A stretch of DNA of 44,679 bases. Source: Rodentibacter myodis. Its GTDB lineage: Bacteria; Pseudomonadota; Gammaproteobacteria; Enterobacterales; Pasteurellaceae. The stretch covers positions 1-44,679 of the forward strand of contig NZ_MLHQ01000028.1 in NCBI RefSeq assembly GCF_001999305.1. The letters run 5' to 3'. Below the pieces are notes generated by a model. The model saw nothing but the letters and a program-made list of their open reading frames with translations. It did not search any database and was not told the DNA's origin. Below are positions 28,533 through 37,851 of the stretch, in pieces (the first letter of the stretch is position 1; every line of letters begins with the position of its first letter). Both the position numbers and the translations under genes were made by a program.

Positions 28533-29670
28533 TTTTTACTTTTTTGAGAAGATGAGTACAAAAAAATTGAACTAAAACAAAGAAGATAGAAATTAATATA
28601 CCAAAAATGAAACCAATTATAAGAATTAACATTTTATTAGGTTTATCTTTTGAAACAGGATAACTTGGTGATGCCTGATAACTAAAAGTACTTGCTTTTA
28701 CTTCTTTTATTTTCGCAAGCAAAGGCTCTAACTGTGATAATAAACTTGAAACCTCATAATATCTTGGTGGATAAACAACCTCACTTTGTTTTAAAGTATC
28801 AATTTGTGCCTTTAAATATTTTTCACCTAACATAAAGAGATATGAACTATCGCTTAATTTAGAATCCGAAAGCGGGATTCTTGCTTCAGACATAGCTATA
28901 GTTTGAGCCGAACTGCTACTAGCGACGCTAAATGATTTAGTATAATCTTGAATCCCGGCTTCTTTTGCAATTCCTAACGCATTTTCTAAGTTAGCCAATT
29001 GTACATTTTTTTGGATTTGAAGATCCGTTTCAAATTTTATTTTTTCATGCTGTAAATCGAAAATCATTTGATTCAAACTAATGGTGAAGTCATTTAATTC
29101 TGTCCCTAATGCTGAATTATTGACAAAAGCAATAAACTGCTGTAGTTCTGATTGCGCTTCACTTGCCGTTTCAGCAGATAAACTAATTATTGTACCAACT
29201 GCATCAGGATCTTTTTTAGTATCAGCTTTAACCACTGTCATATATCTAGTGGTTAAATCTGCTAAGATTCTACGTTGCTCAGGGTCCGATTTTCCTTCAG
29301 TCAATTTTTTATAATATTCAGATTGAACAAAAAATGTATTTCGAACATCTAATGATTTTGAAGACAAGCTAAAGTTGGTGAATAATTGTTCAGACAATTT
29401 GGTTCTCGAAACTTTATCTTTTTGTTCATCAGATAGATTTAAGATACGTGCATATTCTTGGCGAAGATTATAGTAACTAGAAAACGCGGGGGTTTTTGGA
29501 GCAATTACCACTGCTCTCGAAGTCCATTGCTCCTTTGCCGTAAAAGCATAAACACCTGCAATTGCAGTAAAAATAAATGCAGATAAAATAATCCAAGTTT
29601 TTTTATTCCATAAAACCTTAATTAATTCAACAAGATCTATTTCATCTTGCTTAGCAATATCGTTATTCAC
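28525..29670 (-). CDS. wzz: O-antigen chain-length regulator (Wzz family)
   Basis: This 381-residue polysaccharide co-polymerase has an N-terminal Wzz domain (DEIDLVELIKVLWNKK), a first membrane helix at about 29-48, and a long periplasmic coiled region. A Pro-rich stretch YQASPSYPVSKDKPNK precedes the second helix at about 348-370. It sets the modal chain length of the polymer made by Wzy. The start is GTG at 29670 behind GAGGGATTAATT. It is the first gene of the cluster, downstream of glnA. This place and order agree with the H. influenzae locus (HI0866 onward, from memory). No kinase domain is present, which separates it from capsule Wzc proteins. Confidence 0.92.
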   Translation of the reverse strand: MNNDIAKQDEIDLVELIKVLWNKKTWIILSAFIFTAIAGVYAFTAKEQWTSRAVVIAPKTPAFSSYYNLRQEYARILNLSDEQKDKVSRTKLSEQLFTNFSLSSKSLDVRNTFFVQSEYYKKLTEGKSDPEQRRILADLTTRYMTVVKADTKKDPDAVGTIISLSAETASEAQSELQQFIAFVNNSALGTELNDFTISLNQMIFDLQHEKIKFETDLQIQKNVQLANLENALGIAKEAGIQDYTKSFSVASSSSAQTIAMSEARIPLSDSKLSDSSYLFMLGEKYLKAQIDTLKQSEVVYPPRYYEVSSLLSQLEPLLAKIKEVKASTFSYQASPSYPVSKDKPNKMLILIIGFIFGILISIFFVLVQFFCTHLLKKVKNA

Positions 29671-29773
29671 AATTAATCCCTCTTATCAATTTCACCTAAA
29701 TACCGATTGGGTATTCTAAACCATATACCATTCAAGAACAAATGAGAAAATGTAAAGAAGGTCTAAAGAAAAA

Positions 29774-29819
29774 TGGAACGGAAAAATACGGCAAAAACCA
29801 ACCTCACTTTTCCGTTCCA
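29774..29819 (-). terminator. glnA terminator
   Basis: TGGAACGGAAA (29774-29784) pairs perfectly with TTTCCGTTCCA (29809-29819). On the minus strand the stem is followed by TTTTTCTTT. It lies 20 bases past the glnA stop and separates it from the O-antigen operon, which then needs its own promoter in about 100 bases. Confidence 0.8.
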
Positions 29820-29839
29820 ATATAATACCTTACAAAAAA

Positions 29840-31258
29840 TTACGCATAATACATTTCAAATTCCACCGGGTGTGGGGTCATATTGAGGCGTTCTACCTCT
29901 TTGCGTTTAATGGAAATAAATGCCTCTACAAATTCTTTACTAAACACATTACCCTGCGTTAAAAATTCATAATCTTTTTCTAATGAATCTAATGCTTCTT
30001 CAAGTGAAGAAGCTACTGCCGGAATATCTTTTAATTCTTCCGGTGGTAGATCGTAAAGATTTTTATCCATTGCGTCCCCTGGGTGGATTTTATTTATCAC
30101 ACCGTCTAGGCCTGCCATTAGCAATGCAGCAAAGGCTAAATATGGGTTTGCCATTGGGTCTGGGAAACGTGCTTCAACACGAATTGCTTTCGGGCTGGTT
30201 ACAGCCGGAATACGAATTGAAGCGGAACGGTTACTTGCAGAATAGGCCAGTAATACCGGCGCTTCATACCCCGGTACTAAGCGTTTGTATGAATTGGTGC
30301 TTGGATTTGTGAAAGCATTTAACGCCTTAGCGTGTTTGATAATGCCGCCGATATAGTAAAGTGCGGTTTCAGAAAGTCCCGCATATTTATCACCTTGGAA
30401 AATATTTTTTCCGTCTTTGCTTAATGACATATTGCAGTGCATACCGGAGCCGTTATCACCGGTGATCGGTTTTGGCATAAAACAGGCGGTTTTGCCGTGT
30501 TCAAGAGCGACATTTTGTACGACATATTTATAAATCTGTGTTTCGTCTGCTTTTAAAGTCAAGGTATTAAATTTTGTGGCGATTTCATTTTGCCCTGCGG
30601 TTGCCACTTCGTGATGATGTGCTTCAATCACCAAGCCCATCTCTTCTAAAATTAAACACATTTCAGAACGAATATCGTGCGCTGTATCAATCGGTGCAAC
30701 GGCACAATATCCACCTTTTTTTAATGGACGATAGCCATTATTGCCACCTTCGTATTTTCTATTGGTATTCCAAGCGGCTTCCATATCATCAACGGCAAAT
30801 GAAGCACGATTCATAGAAACATCAAAACGTACATCATCAAATAAGAAAAATTCAGGTTCCGGTCCGAAAAAGGCTTGATCGGCAATACCGGTTGAACGCA
30901 TATAATTTTCCGCACGAATGGCAATTGAACGGGGATCACGATCATAACTTTGCATTGTTGTCGGTTCATAAACACTACAACGCAGAGAAAGTGTTGGGAT
31001 TTGAGCAAAAGGGTCAACCACGGCAGTTTCTGCCATTGGCATTAAAAGCATATCTGCTTTATTAATGGTTTTCCAACCTTCCACCGATGAGCCATCAAAC
31101 ATTTTGCCATCTTCAAACATATCTTCATCCACAAGGCTAACGGGAATTGAGACACCGTGTTCTTTACCTTTAATATCAGTGAAACGAAGAAGAACGAATT
31201 TAATCTCATTTTCTTCAATTAATTTGAATACGTTAGAAATTGCATTTGTGTTTGACAT
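29840..31258 (-). CDS. glnA: Glutamine synthetase, type I
   Basis: This 472-residue cytoplasmic enzyme joins ammonia and glutamate to glutamine using ATP, as a dodecamer. It has the GS signatures DGSSVEGW near residue 55, the ATP-binding stretch [17 protein letters not shown], and [10 protein letters not shown], with Tyr402 in the place where enteric enzymes are adenylylated. It is therefore of the beta subtype with the 25-residue insertion. The length is typical. A -10 TATAAT with ATGAAA 17 bases upstream precedes the gene. It is divergent from typA. An uptake signal lies inside at 30358-30367. Confidence 0.98.
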   Translation of the reverse strand: MSNTNAISNVFKLIEENEIKFVLLRFTDIKGKEHGVSIPVSLVDEDMFEDGKMFDGSSVEGWKTINKADMLLMPMAETAVVDPFAQIPTLSLRCSVYEPTTMQSYDRDPRSIAIRAENYMRSTGIADQAFFGPEPEFFLFDDVRFDVSMNRASFAVDDMEAAWNTNRKYEGGNNGYRPLKKGGYCAVAPIDTAHDIRSEMCLILEEMGLVIEAHHHEVATAGQNEIATKFNTLTLKADETQIYKYVVQNVALEHGKTACFMPKPITGDNGSGMHCNMSLSKDGKNIFQGDKYAGLSETALYYIGGIIKHAKALNAFTNPSTNSYKRLVPGYEAPVLLAYSASNRSASIRIPAVTSPKAIRVEARFPDPMANPYLAFAALLMAGLDGVINKIHPGDAMDKNLYDLPPEELKDIPAVASSLEEALDSLEKDYEFLTQGNVFSKEFVEAFISIKRKEVERLNMTPHPVEFEMYYA

Positions 31259-31303
31259 AGGAGCCTCTATTTTTTCTATGTGGTCTGATTAAAATAAGCG
31301 CGC

Positions 31304-31332
31304 ATTATAGCCCAATGGTCGGCTTTTTTCAT
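31304..31332 (-). promoter_or_regulatory. Predicted sigma-70 promoter of glnA
   Basis: On the minus strand a perfect -10 TATAAT (31304-31309) lies 17 bases after ATGAAA (31327-31332), a fair -35 box. Transcription would start near 31297, about 38 bases before the start codon. CCAATG (31312-31317) and CATTGG (31330-31335) form a dyad across the spacer that may be an operator. Confidence 0.65.
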
Positions 31333-31379
31333 TGGATTTATTTTTCCAAATTGGCATAGCGGGCAAAATGAAAGTCGTG

Positions 31380-31385
31380 TATAAT
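31380..31385 (+). promoter_or_regulatory. Predicted -10 box of typA
   Basis: A perfect TATAAT lies about 140 bases before the typA start. TTGGCA at 31351-31356 is too far upstream for a normal spacer, so the -35 element is weak or the promoter depends on an activator. The long leader contains the dyad AGGAATTTTTCCT. Confidence 0.4.
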
Positions 31386-31525
31386 TTTTGCCCTTTCGTG
31401 CCGAGATAACCTCAATTTACCTCGTACTGCGGCTAAATTGCCAAAGTTTATGGACGAAAATAATAAACTTTTATCGCCGAGCAGGAATTTTTCCTACTCC
31501 CAACATAATCAGTTCAATATACACA

Positions 31526-33376
31526 ATGAAAAACGAAATCGATATTAACAAACTACGCAACATTGCCATTATTGCGCACGTTGACCACGGTAAAACCACC
31601 CTTGTAGATAAACTTCTTCAGCAATCCGGCACCTTTGATGCTGTGCGTGGCGATGCAGATGAGCGCGTAATGGACTCTAACGATCTTGAAAAAGAACGTG
31701 GCATTACCATTCTTGCCAAAAATACTGCAATTAATTGGAATGACTACCGCATTAACATCGTAGATACCCCGGGACACGCAGACTTCGGCGGCGAAGTAGA
31801 ACGTGTACTTTCAATGGTAGATTCCGTGCTTTTGGTGGTCGATGCCTTTGACGGCCCAATGCCACAAACCCGTTTTGTGACACAAAAAGCCTTTGCTCAC
31901 GGTTTAAAACCAATTGTTGTCATCAATAAAGTTGACCGTCCCGGTGCGCGTCCGGATTGGGTTGTAGATCAAGTATTCGACTTATTTGTTAATCTTGGCG
32001 CAACTGACGAACAATTAGATTTCCCAATTATTTACGCCTCAGCCTTAAACGGTGTAGCCGGTTTAGAACACGAAGATTTAGCGGAAGATATGACCCCGTT
32101 ATTTGAAGCCATCGTAAAACACGTTGAACCGCCAAAAGTGGAATTAGACGCGCCATTCCAAATGCAAATTTCCCAATTAGACTACAATAACTATGTTGGT
32201 GTTATCGGCATTGGGCGTATCAAACGTGGTTCAGTCAAACCAAATCAACCGGTTACCATCATCAATAGTGACGGGAAAACCCGTCAAGGGCGTATCGGTC
32301 AGGTACTTGGTCATCTTGGTTTACAACGTTATGAAGAAGATGTGGCTTATGCAGGCGATATCGTGGCAATTACCGGTTTGGGTGAACTCAATATTTCCGA
32401 TACAATTTGTGATATTAATGCGGTTGAAGCCCTCCCTTCATTAACTGTAGATGAACCAACCGTTACAATGTTCTTCTGCGTAAACACTTCACCATTTGCC
32501 GGTCAAGAAGGGAAATACGTCACCTCACGCCAAATTCTTGAACGTTTAAATAAAGAACTTGTTCATAATGTGGCATTACGCGTAGAAGAAACGCCAAATC
32601 CGGATGAATTCCGAGTATCCGGCCGTGGCGAATTACACCTTTCCGTCTTAATTGAAAATATGCGCCGTGAAGGCTACGAATTAGCCGTTTCCCGTCCAAA
32701 AGTTATCTATCGTGAAGTGGATGGCAAAAAACAAGAGCCATACGAACAAGTGACCATTGATGTGGAAGAACAACACCAAGGTTCGGTTATGGAAGCCTTA
32801 GGTATCCGCAAAGGTGAAGTGCGTGATATGTTGCCGGATGGCAAAGGTCGCGTGCGTTTGGAATATGTTATCCCAAGTCGCGGTTTAATCGGTTTCCGTG
32901 GTGAATTTATGACAATGACCTCCGGTACCGGTTTACTTTATTCCAGTTTCAGCCACTATGATGAAATCAAAGGCGGCGAAATTGGTCAGCGTAAAAACGG
33001 CGTACTCATTTCTAACGCAACAGGTAAAGCCTTGGCATACGCCCTATTTGGTTTACAAGAACGCGGTAAATTGATGATCGATGCCAACGTTGATGTCTAT
33101 GAAGGTCAAATCATCGGTATTCACAGTCGCTCAAACGATCTAACCGTAAACTGCCTGCAAGGTAAAAAACTCACCAATATGCGTGCTTCAGGTAAAGATG
33201 ATGCCATCGTGCTAACCACACCGGTGAAATTCTCTCTTGAACAGGCGATTGAATTTATTGATGATGATGAGTTAGTGGAAGTTACACCGGAATCGATCCG
33301 TATCCGTAAAAAACTCTTAACGGAAAACGATCGTAAACGTGCAAACCGCACGACAACCAGTACAAGTACTCACTAA
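31526..33376 (+). CDS. typA: Ribosome-associated translational GTPase TypA/BipA
   Basis: This 616-residue protein is an EF-G-like GTPase that binds the ribosome and affects 50S assembly and growth under stress or cold. The G domain has G1 [10 protein letters not shown]3 [10 protein letters not shown] and G4 NKVDRPGA. A beta-barrel domain, an EF-G domain V-like part and a Lys/Arg-rich C-terminal region (SIRIRKKLL...RKRANR) follow. The ATG at 31526 ([12 protein letters not shown]) gives the usual length. An in-frame start 46 codons earlier lies in the leader. No strong ribosome-binding site is seen before the ATG. A clear terminator follows the gene. Confidence 0.97.
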   Translation: MKNEIDINKLRNIAIIAHVDHGKTTLVDKLLQQSGTFDAVRGDADERVMDSNDLEKERGITILAKNTAINWNDYRINIVDTPGHADFGGEVERVLSMVDSVLLVVDAFDGPMPQTRFVTQKAFAHGLKPIVVINKVDRPGARPDWVVDQVFDLFVNLGATDEQLDFPIIYASALNGVAGLEHEDLAEDMTPLFEAIVKHVEPPKVELDAPFQMQISQLDYNNYVGVIGIGRIKRGSVKPNQPVTIINSDGKTRQGRIGQVLGHLGLQRYEEDVAYAGDIVAITGLGELNISDTICDINAVEALPSLTVDEPTVTMFFCVNTSPFAGQEGKYVTSRQILERLNKELVHNVALRVEETPNPDEFRVSGRGELHLSVLIENMRREGYELAVSRPKVIYREVDGKKQEPYEQVTIDVEEQHQGSVMEALGIRKGEVRDMLPDGKGRVRLEYVIPSRGLIGFRGEFMTMTSGTGLLYSSFSHYDEIKGGEIGQRKNGVLISNATGKALAYALFGLQERGKLMIDANVDVYEGQIIGIHSRSNDLTVNCLQGKKLTNMRASGKDDAIVLTTPVKFSLEQAIEFIDDDELVEVTPESIRIRKKLLTENDRKRANRTTTSTSTH

Positions 33377-33380
33377 TAAA

Positions 33381-33406
33381 AAATGGGATCGACAATGATC
33401 CCATTT
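33381..33406 (+). terminator. typA terminator
   Basis: AAATGGGATC pairs perfectly with GATCCCATTT across a six-base loop, followed by a T-rich run (ATTTTAT). It begins a few bases after the typA stop. Confidence 0.85.
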
Positions 33407-33418
33407 ATTTTATCTCCC

Positions 33419-33460
33419 AAAGTGCGGTCAAAATTCTCACTGTTTTTTGACCGCACTTTC
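33419..33460. terminator. Uptake-signal dyad between typA and alaA
   Basis: Two perfect uptake signals in opposite orientation (33419-33428 and 33450-33459), with the extended TCAAAA/TTTTGA arms, form a stem between two convergent genes. It lies directly past the alaA stop and probably ends alaA transcription. Confidence 0.7.
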
Positions 33461-33463
33461 ACT

Positions 33464-34678
33464 TCATTGACGATAATTTTCCAAAAAACGTCCGAGCTTA
33501 GTAATGGCTTCTTCCAGTTGATTTACATAAGGTAGGGTAACAATACGGAAATGATCCGGTGAATGCCAGTTAAACCCTTTGCCGTGAACCAACAATACTT
33601 TTTCTTGGAGAAGTAAATCAAGCACCATTTTTTCATCGCTATGAATGTTGAATTTTTTCGTGTCGATTTTCGGGAACATATACATTGCACCCATTGGTTT
33701 CACGCAAGAAATGCCCGGAATTTGGGTAATCAATTCATAGGCTTTATTGCGTTGCTCCAACAAACGCCCGCCCGGTAAGATAAATTCATTGATACTTTGA
33801 TACCCCCCCAATGCCGTTTGAATAGCGTGTTGCATCGGCACATTGGCACACAAACGCATAGAAGCCAGCATATCCAAGCCTTCAATATAGCCTTTTGCCT
33901 GATGTTTCGGCCCGTTTAAAATCATCCAACCTTGACGGAATCCTGCCACACGATAAGCCTTGGATAAACCGTTTAACGTTACTGTTAATAAATCCGGTGC
34001 GAGGGCGGCGATATGATGATGAACGGCATTATCGTATAAAATCTTGTCGTAAATTTCATCGGCGAAAATAATCAAATTATTTTGGCGGGCAACTTCAACC
34101 ACTTCCTGCAATAATGCTTTGCTATACACTGCACCGGTCGGATTATTCGGGTTAATAATCACGATCGCTTTGGTTTTTTTATTCACTTTGGCTTTAATGT
34201 CATCAATTGCCGGAAACCAATTTGCTTCTTCATCGCATAAATAATGTACCGCTTTACCGCCGGAAAGGGTTACCGCCGCCGTCCATAATGGGTAATCGGG
34301 CATTGGCACCAATACTTCATCGCCATCATTTAATAAGGCTTGCATTGCCATTGTGATGAGTTCCGACACACCGTTACCGATATAAACATCATTGACCGTT
34401 GCCCCTTGAATACCCTTGGATTGATAATATTGCACAATGGCTTTACGCGCGGAATATAAGCCTTTGGAATCGCAATAACCTTGTGCCGAAGGTAAATTAC
34501 GCAACACATCCACCAAAATCTCGTCCGGTGCTTCAAAACCAAAGGGCGCGGGATTGCCAATATTCAGTTTTAAAATTTTATTACCTTCTTCTTCCAAGCG
34601 CAGTGCTTCTTTATGCACCGGCCCGCGAATGTCGTAACAGACGTGCTCCAGTTTGTCTGATTTGGGGAATAATCGCAT
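33464..34678 (-). CDS. alaA: Alanine transaminase AlaA (class I/II aminotransferase)
   Basis: This 404-residue PLP enzyme should interconvert pyruvate plus glutamate with alanine plus 2-oxoglutarate. It has INPNNPTGAVY, FADEIYDKILYD (Asp207) and NGLSKAYRVAGFRQGW with Schiff-base Lys240. The N-terminus LFPKSDKLEHVCYDIRGPV and the length fit AlaA (YfbQ). The ATG at 34678 has AAGGAT upstream; a longer in-frame start 47 codons earlier would run into menF. It is divergent from menF, and the same order occurs in H. influenzae (HI0286 and HI0285, from memory). Confidence 0.9.
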   Translation of the reverse strand: MRLFPKSDKLEHVCYDIRGPVHKEALRLEEEGNKILKLNIGNPAPFGFEAPDEILVDVLRNLPSAQGYCDSKGLYSARKAIVQYYQSKGIQGATVNDVYIGNGVSELITMAMQALLNDGDEVLVPMPDYPLWTAAVTLSGGKAVHYLCDEEANWFPAIDDIKAKVNKKTKAIVIINPNNPTGAVYSKALLQEVVEVARQNNLIIFADEIYDKILYDNAVHHHIAALAPDLLTVTLNGLSKAYRVAGFRQGWMILNGPKHQAKGYIEGLDMLASMRLCANVPMQHAIQTALGGYQSINEFILPGGRLLEQRNKAYELITQIPGISCVKPMGAMYMFPKIDTKKFNIHSDEKMVLDLLLQEKVLLVHGKGFNWHSPDHFRIVTLPYVNQLEEAITKLGRFLENYRQ

Positions 34679-34825
34679 AAGAAAAATCCTTTTATTTTGA
34701 GGGAAAAGAGGGGGTAATTTACGCTGAATTTTTAATCTTGAAAAGATTTTATAAAAAAATTTTTTGTAACAAACAAACTGCGGTAGAATACGACCCAATT
34801 TTTTGTGTATTTTGAACAATTTCGG

Positions 34826-36121
34826 ATGAGTAGTTTAGAGCAAGCAGCAAGTCAAATAAGCCGTCAAATCGAAAATTATTTGCGACAACAACAAACGGAT
34901 CTTGTGCGTTTTCAAATGGAAATCGCCAATGTCAACTTGTTGGCGTGGCTGAAAGCTCAAACCACTTATCCTAAGTTCTATTTACACCTTCGTGATGAAA
35001 ACAATCAATTTGCCGCAATGGGAGAAGTGCGGTCATTTTCTCAACTGAATTTAGCGCAGGAATTTATTGAACAATACGATTTTCCTTTAGTGGGCGGACT
35101 ACAATTTCAAGGTTACGAACAATTTGTTTTGCCGCAAATTTTGTTAGAACAGAAAAACAACGCCATTACAATGTTAAGCGTTTTTGTCGAAGGGGAGGCT
35201 TCTGCACAGTCTGCCTTATCGCTGATAAAAACACTGGCAAAAACAACCGCACTTTGTTCGCTCCCCAAACAAATTCCACTGCTGACAGAACAACGTGCCA
35301 ATCAACAAACTTGGGAAGATTGGGTAAAACAAGCCCTATTTGAAATTAAGCAAGGCGAATTAACCAAAGTTGTGTTGGCAAATGAAACCACGTTCCATTT
35401 AAGACAGGCTATCAATCCCTATGATTTTCTTGCGGAAAGTGAAAAACAAAATCACGGCTGTTATCATTTTTTGTGGGCGGAAAATCCATATTCCACTTTT
35501 GTCGGCTCAACACCGGAGCGACTTTTTGCCCGTGAATATAACCTGTTTTTAACGGAAGCCCTCGCCGGCACCGCACCGATGACGGGCGATCAACAGGAAA
35601 ATCGACAACAAGCCGATTGGCTGCTAAAGGATGAAAAAAATCTGAATGAAAACTGGTTGGTGGTGCAGGATATTTCACAAAATATCAAATCGATGGTGGA
35701 AACGTTTGATGTGAGCGAGGTAGAACTCAAACCTTTGCGAAAAGTGCAGCATTTATTACGAAAAATTCGAGCCAATTTGACCGCACATTATCGGGATTCG
35801 GCTTTGCTGAAAGCCATTCACCCAACTGCGGCGGTGTCCGGCTTGCCACAACAGGAAGCCAGAATGATTTTGTCGGAAATTGAAACCTTTGAGCGTGGTT
35901 GGTATGCCGGTACATTAGGCATTATGAGTGAGGCATATTCCGAATTTTGCGTGGCAATTCGTTCCGCCTTTATTGAAGGCAACCGAATTCGCGTATTTGC
36001 CGGTGCGGGCATTGTAGAAGGCTCGCAACCTTTTATTGAATGGAAAGAAATTGAACGTAAAGCGGCAGGGCTTATTTCCCTGTTTGCAGAAAATAATAAG
36101 GGAGAAAAAGAATGTCTGTAA
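34826..36121 (+). CDS. menF: Isochorismate synthase (menaquinone pathway)
   Basis: This 431-residue chorismate-utilising enzyme converts chorismate to isochorismate, the first committed step of menaquinone synthesis. The C-terminal domain shows LTKVVLANE, STPERLFARE, the ATAL-type turn TEALAGTAPM, HPTAAVSGLP, FERGWYAGTLG and IVEGSQPFIEWKEIERKA. The start ATG at 34826 is chosen over a GTG seven codons earlier; neither has a clear ribosome-binding site. It overlaps menD by ten bases, so the two are coupled. Menaquinone is the electron donor of the fumarate reductase encoded in this window. An exact uptake signal is at 35246-35255. Confidence 0.95.
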   Translation: MSSLEQAASQISRQIENYLRQQQTDLVRFQMEIANVNLLAWLKAQTTYPKFYLHLRDENNQFAAMGEVRSFSQLNLAQEFIEQYDFPLVGGLQFQGYEQFVLPQILLEQKNNAITMLSVFVEGEASAQSALSLIKTLAKTTALCSLPKQIPLLTEQRANQQTWEDWVKQALFEIKQGELTKVVLANETTFHLRQAINPYDFLAESEKQNHGCYHFLWAENPYSTFVGSTPERLFAREYNLFLTEALAGTAPMTGDQQENRQQADWLLKDEKNLNENWLVVQDISQNIKSMVETFDVSEVELKPLRKVQHLLRKIRANLTAHYRDSALLKAIHPTAAVSGLPQQEARMILSEIETFERGWYAGTLGIMSEAYSEFCVAIRSAFIEGNRIRVFAGAGIVEGSQPFIEWKEIERKAAGLISLFAENNKGEKECL

Positions 36122-37818
36122 GCGTGTTTAATCGTTGTTGGTCAAAAGTCATTTTAGAAACCTTGCTACGCCAAGGTGTAACCCACTTCTGTATTGCACC
36201 CGGCTCACGTTCTACCCCTTTAACCCTTGAAGCGGCACGCTTGCAAAATGCCGAACGTGCCACCTGCTACAGTCATTTTGATGAACGGGGTTTGGGCTTT
36301 TTTGCCCTAGGGATCGCAAAATCCACCCAATCCCCTGTTGCCATTATTGTTACCTCCGGCACGGCTGCCGCCAATCTTTATCCGGCAATTATTGAAGCCC
36401 GCCAAACCGGTGTTGATCTCATTGTCTTAACCGCAGATCGTCCGCCTGAATTATGGGAATGTGGGGCAAATCAGGCTATCTTGCAACAAAATATGTTTGG
36501 CGATTATCCCGTTGCCAATGTTAATTTGCCAAAACCAAATACGGATTATTCCGCCCAATGGCTTGTGTCTTTGTTAGAACAGGCGACCTTCCAACAAAAT
36601 CAACAGCACGGTGTTGTCCATATTAATGTTCCTTTTGCCGAACCCTTGTATGAAGCCGATGAAGCCGCCATTGACACTCACCCTTGGTTACAATCAATCC
36701 AACGCTGGCTGGCACAAACAAAATCTTGGATCAAACACGAAGCATTGCAACAAGAAGTGATTCCACACGAAAATTGGGATCACTGGCGGACTAAACGTGG
36801 CGTGATTGTCGTAGGCCAACTGCCCGCCGAACAAGCGATGGGGATCAACGCTTGGGCGACCACAATGGGCTGGGTGCTATTAACCGATATTCAATCCGGT
36901 GTAGAACCCACCACCCCTTATGCGGATATTTGGCTTGCCAACCAAACGGTGCGTGAAAAACTACTGGACGCGGATATTGTGATCCAATTTGGCGCACGCT
37001 TTATCAGCAAACGCATTAATCAATTCTTGCAGGCCTTTAACGGTGAATTTTGGTTGGTTGAACAAACACAAAAAGCACTCGATCCTTATCATCACCCCCA
37101 TACCCGCTTTAATGCCAAAGTACATCATTGGCTTCGCGCGCACCCACCACTTCGCCAAAAACCTTGGTTATTAGAACCTCTTGCGTTGTCAAAATTCTGT
37201 GCCGGTTTTATTGAGCAGCAAGTGGGCGGAAACTTAAACGAGGCCTCCCTCGCCCACCATATTGAGCGAGTGTTACCTTACAATGGTATTTTGTTCCTTG
37301 GTAACAGTTTGTTTGTGCGTTTGGTAGATGCCCTTACAAAATTGCCGGAAAACTATCCGATCTATACCAACCGTGGTGCGAGCGGTATTGACGGCTTATT
37401 GGCAACCGCCGCCGGCATTGGTGTTGGGGCGAATCAACCGGTTGTGGCGATGATTGGCGATACTTCAACTTTGTACGATCTCAATTCTCTTGCTTTATTC
37501 AAAAATGTTACGCAACCTACCGTTATTTTTGTCATCAATAATAATGGCGGCGCGATTTTTGATATGTTGCCGGTAGATGAAAGTGTAAAAGATCGTTTTT
37601 ATCGCTTACCACACAATGGTGATTTTTCACAAATCGCCGCAATGTTCGATATCAAATACGCCCACCCTTATACTTGGGCAGATTTAAGCAGCGTGCTAAA
37701 ACAAGCCTATACACGCCGCAAAACAACACTTATCGAAATCAAAACCAACCCGACTGACGGCAGCAATATTTATAAACGTTTAATTGAACAAATTAGCCAC
37801 GCCGTTATTGGTGCATAA
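36112..37818 (+). CDS. menD: SEPHCHC synthase MenD
   Basis: This 568-residue thiamine-diphosphate enzyme joins isochorismate with 2-oxoglutarate to SEPHCHC, the second step of menaquinone synthesis. It has CIAPGSRSTPLTLEA near the N-terminus (chorismate-side binding), IIVTSGTAAANLYPA, and a C-terminal cofactor site from GDTSTLYDLNSLAL to INNNGGAIFDMLP. The length is usual. The start ATG overlaps the menF stop by ten bases behind GGGAGAAAAAGA. It is part of menF-menD-menH. Confidence 0.97.
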   Translation: MSVSVFNRCWSKVILETLLRQGVTHFCIAPGSRSTPLTLEAARLQNAERATCYSHFDERGLGFFALGIAKSTQSPVAIIVTSGTAAANLYPAIIEARQTGVDLIVLTADRPPELWECGANQAILQQNMFGDYPVANVNLPKPNTDYSAQWLVSLLEQATFQQNQQHGVVHINVPFAEPLYEADEAAIDTHPWLQSIQRWLAQTKSWIKHEALQQEVIPHENWDHWRTKRGVIVVGQLPAEQAMGINAWATTMGWVLLTDIQSGVEPTTPYADIWLANQTVREKLLDADIVIQFGARFISKRINQFLQAFNGEFWLVEQTQKALDPYHHPHTRFNAKVHHWLRAHPPLRQKPWLLEPLALSKFCAGFIEQQVGGNLNEASLAHHIERVLPYNGILFLGNSLFVRLVDALTKLPENYPIYTNRGASGIDGLLATAAGIGVGANQPVVAMIGDTSTLYDLNSLALFKNVTQPTVIFVINNNGGAIFDMLPVDESVKDRFYRLPHNGDFSQIAAMFDIKYAHPYTWADLSSVLKQAYTRRKTTLIEIKTNPTDGSNIYKRLIEQISHAVIGA

Positions 37819-37822
37819 GGAT

Positions 37823-37844
37823 AAGGGCGTATTGGCACGCCCTT
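37823..37844 (+). terminator. Terminator-like hairpin between menD and menH
   Basis: AAGGGCGT (37823-37830) pairs perfectly with ACGCCCTT (37837-37844) across ATTGGC, followed by TAATTTTATG. It sits in the 33-base gap just before the menH start and takes the place of a ribosome-binding site. It may cut menH expression or mark an RNA end. Confidence 0.5.
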
Positions 37845-37851
37845 TAATTTT

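Noticed and set aside
31388-31525. Longer typA start
   Set aside because: The extension is not typical of TypA and covers the leader right after the -10 box; the ATG at 31526 gives 616 residues as expected.
34679-34819. Longer alaA reading frame overlapping the menF start
   Set aside because: The extra 47 codons are Lys/Phe-rich and unlike AlaA, and the inner ATG has a good ribosome-binding site and gives the usual length.
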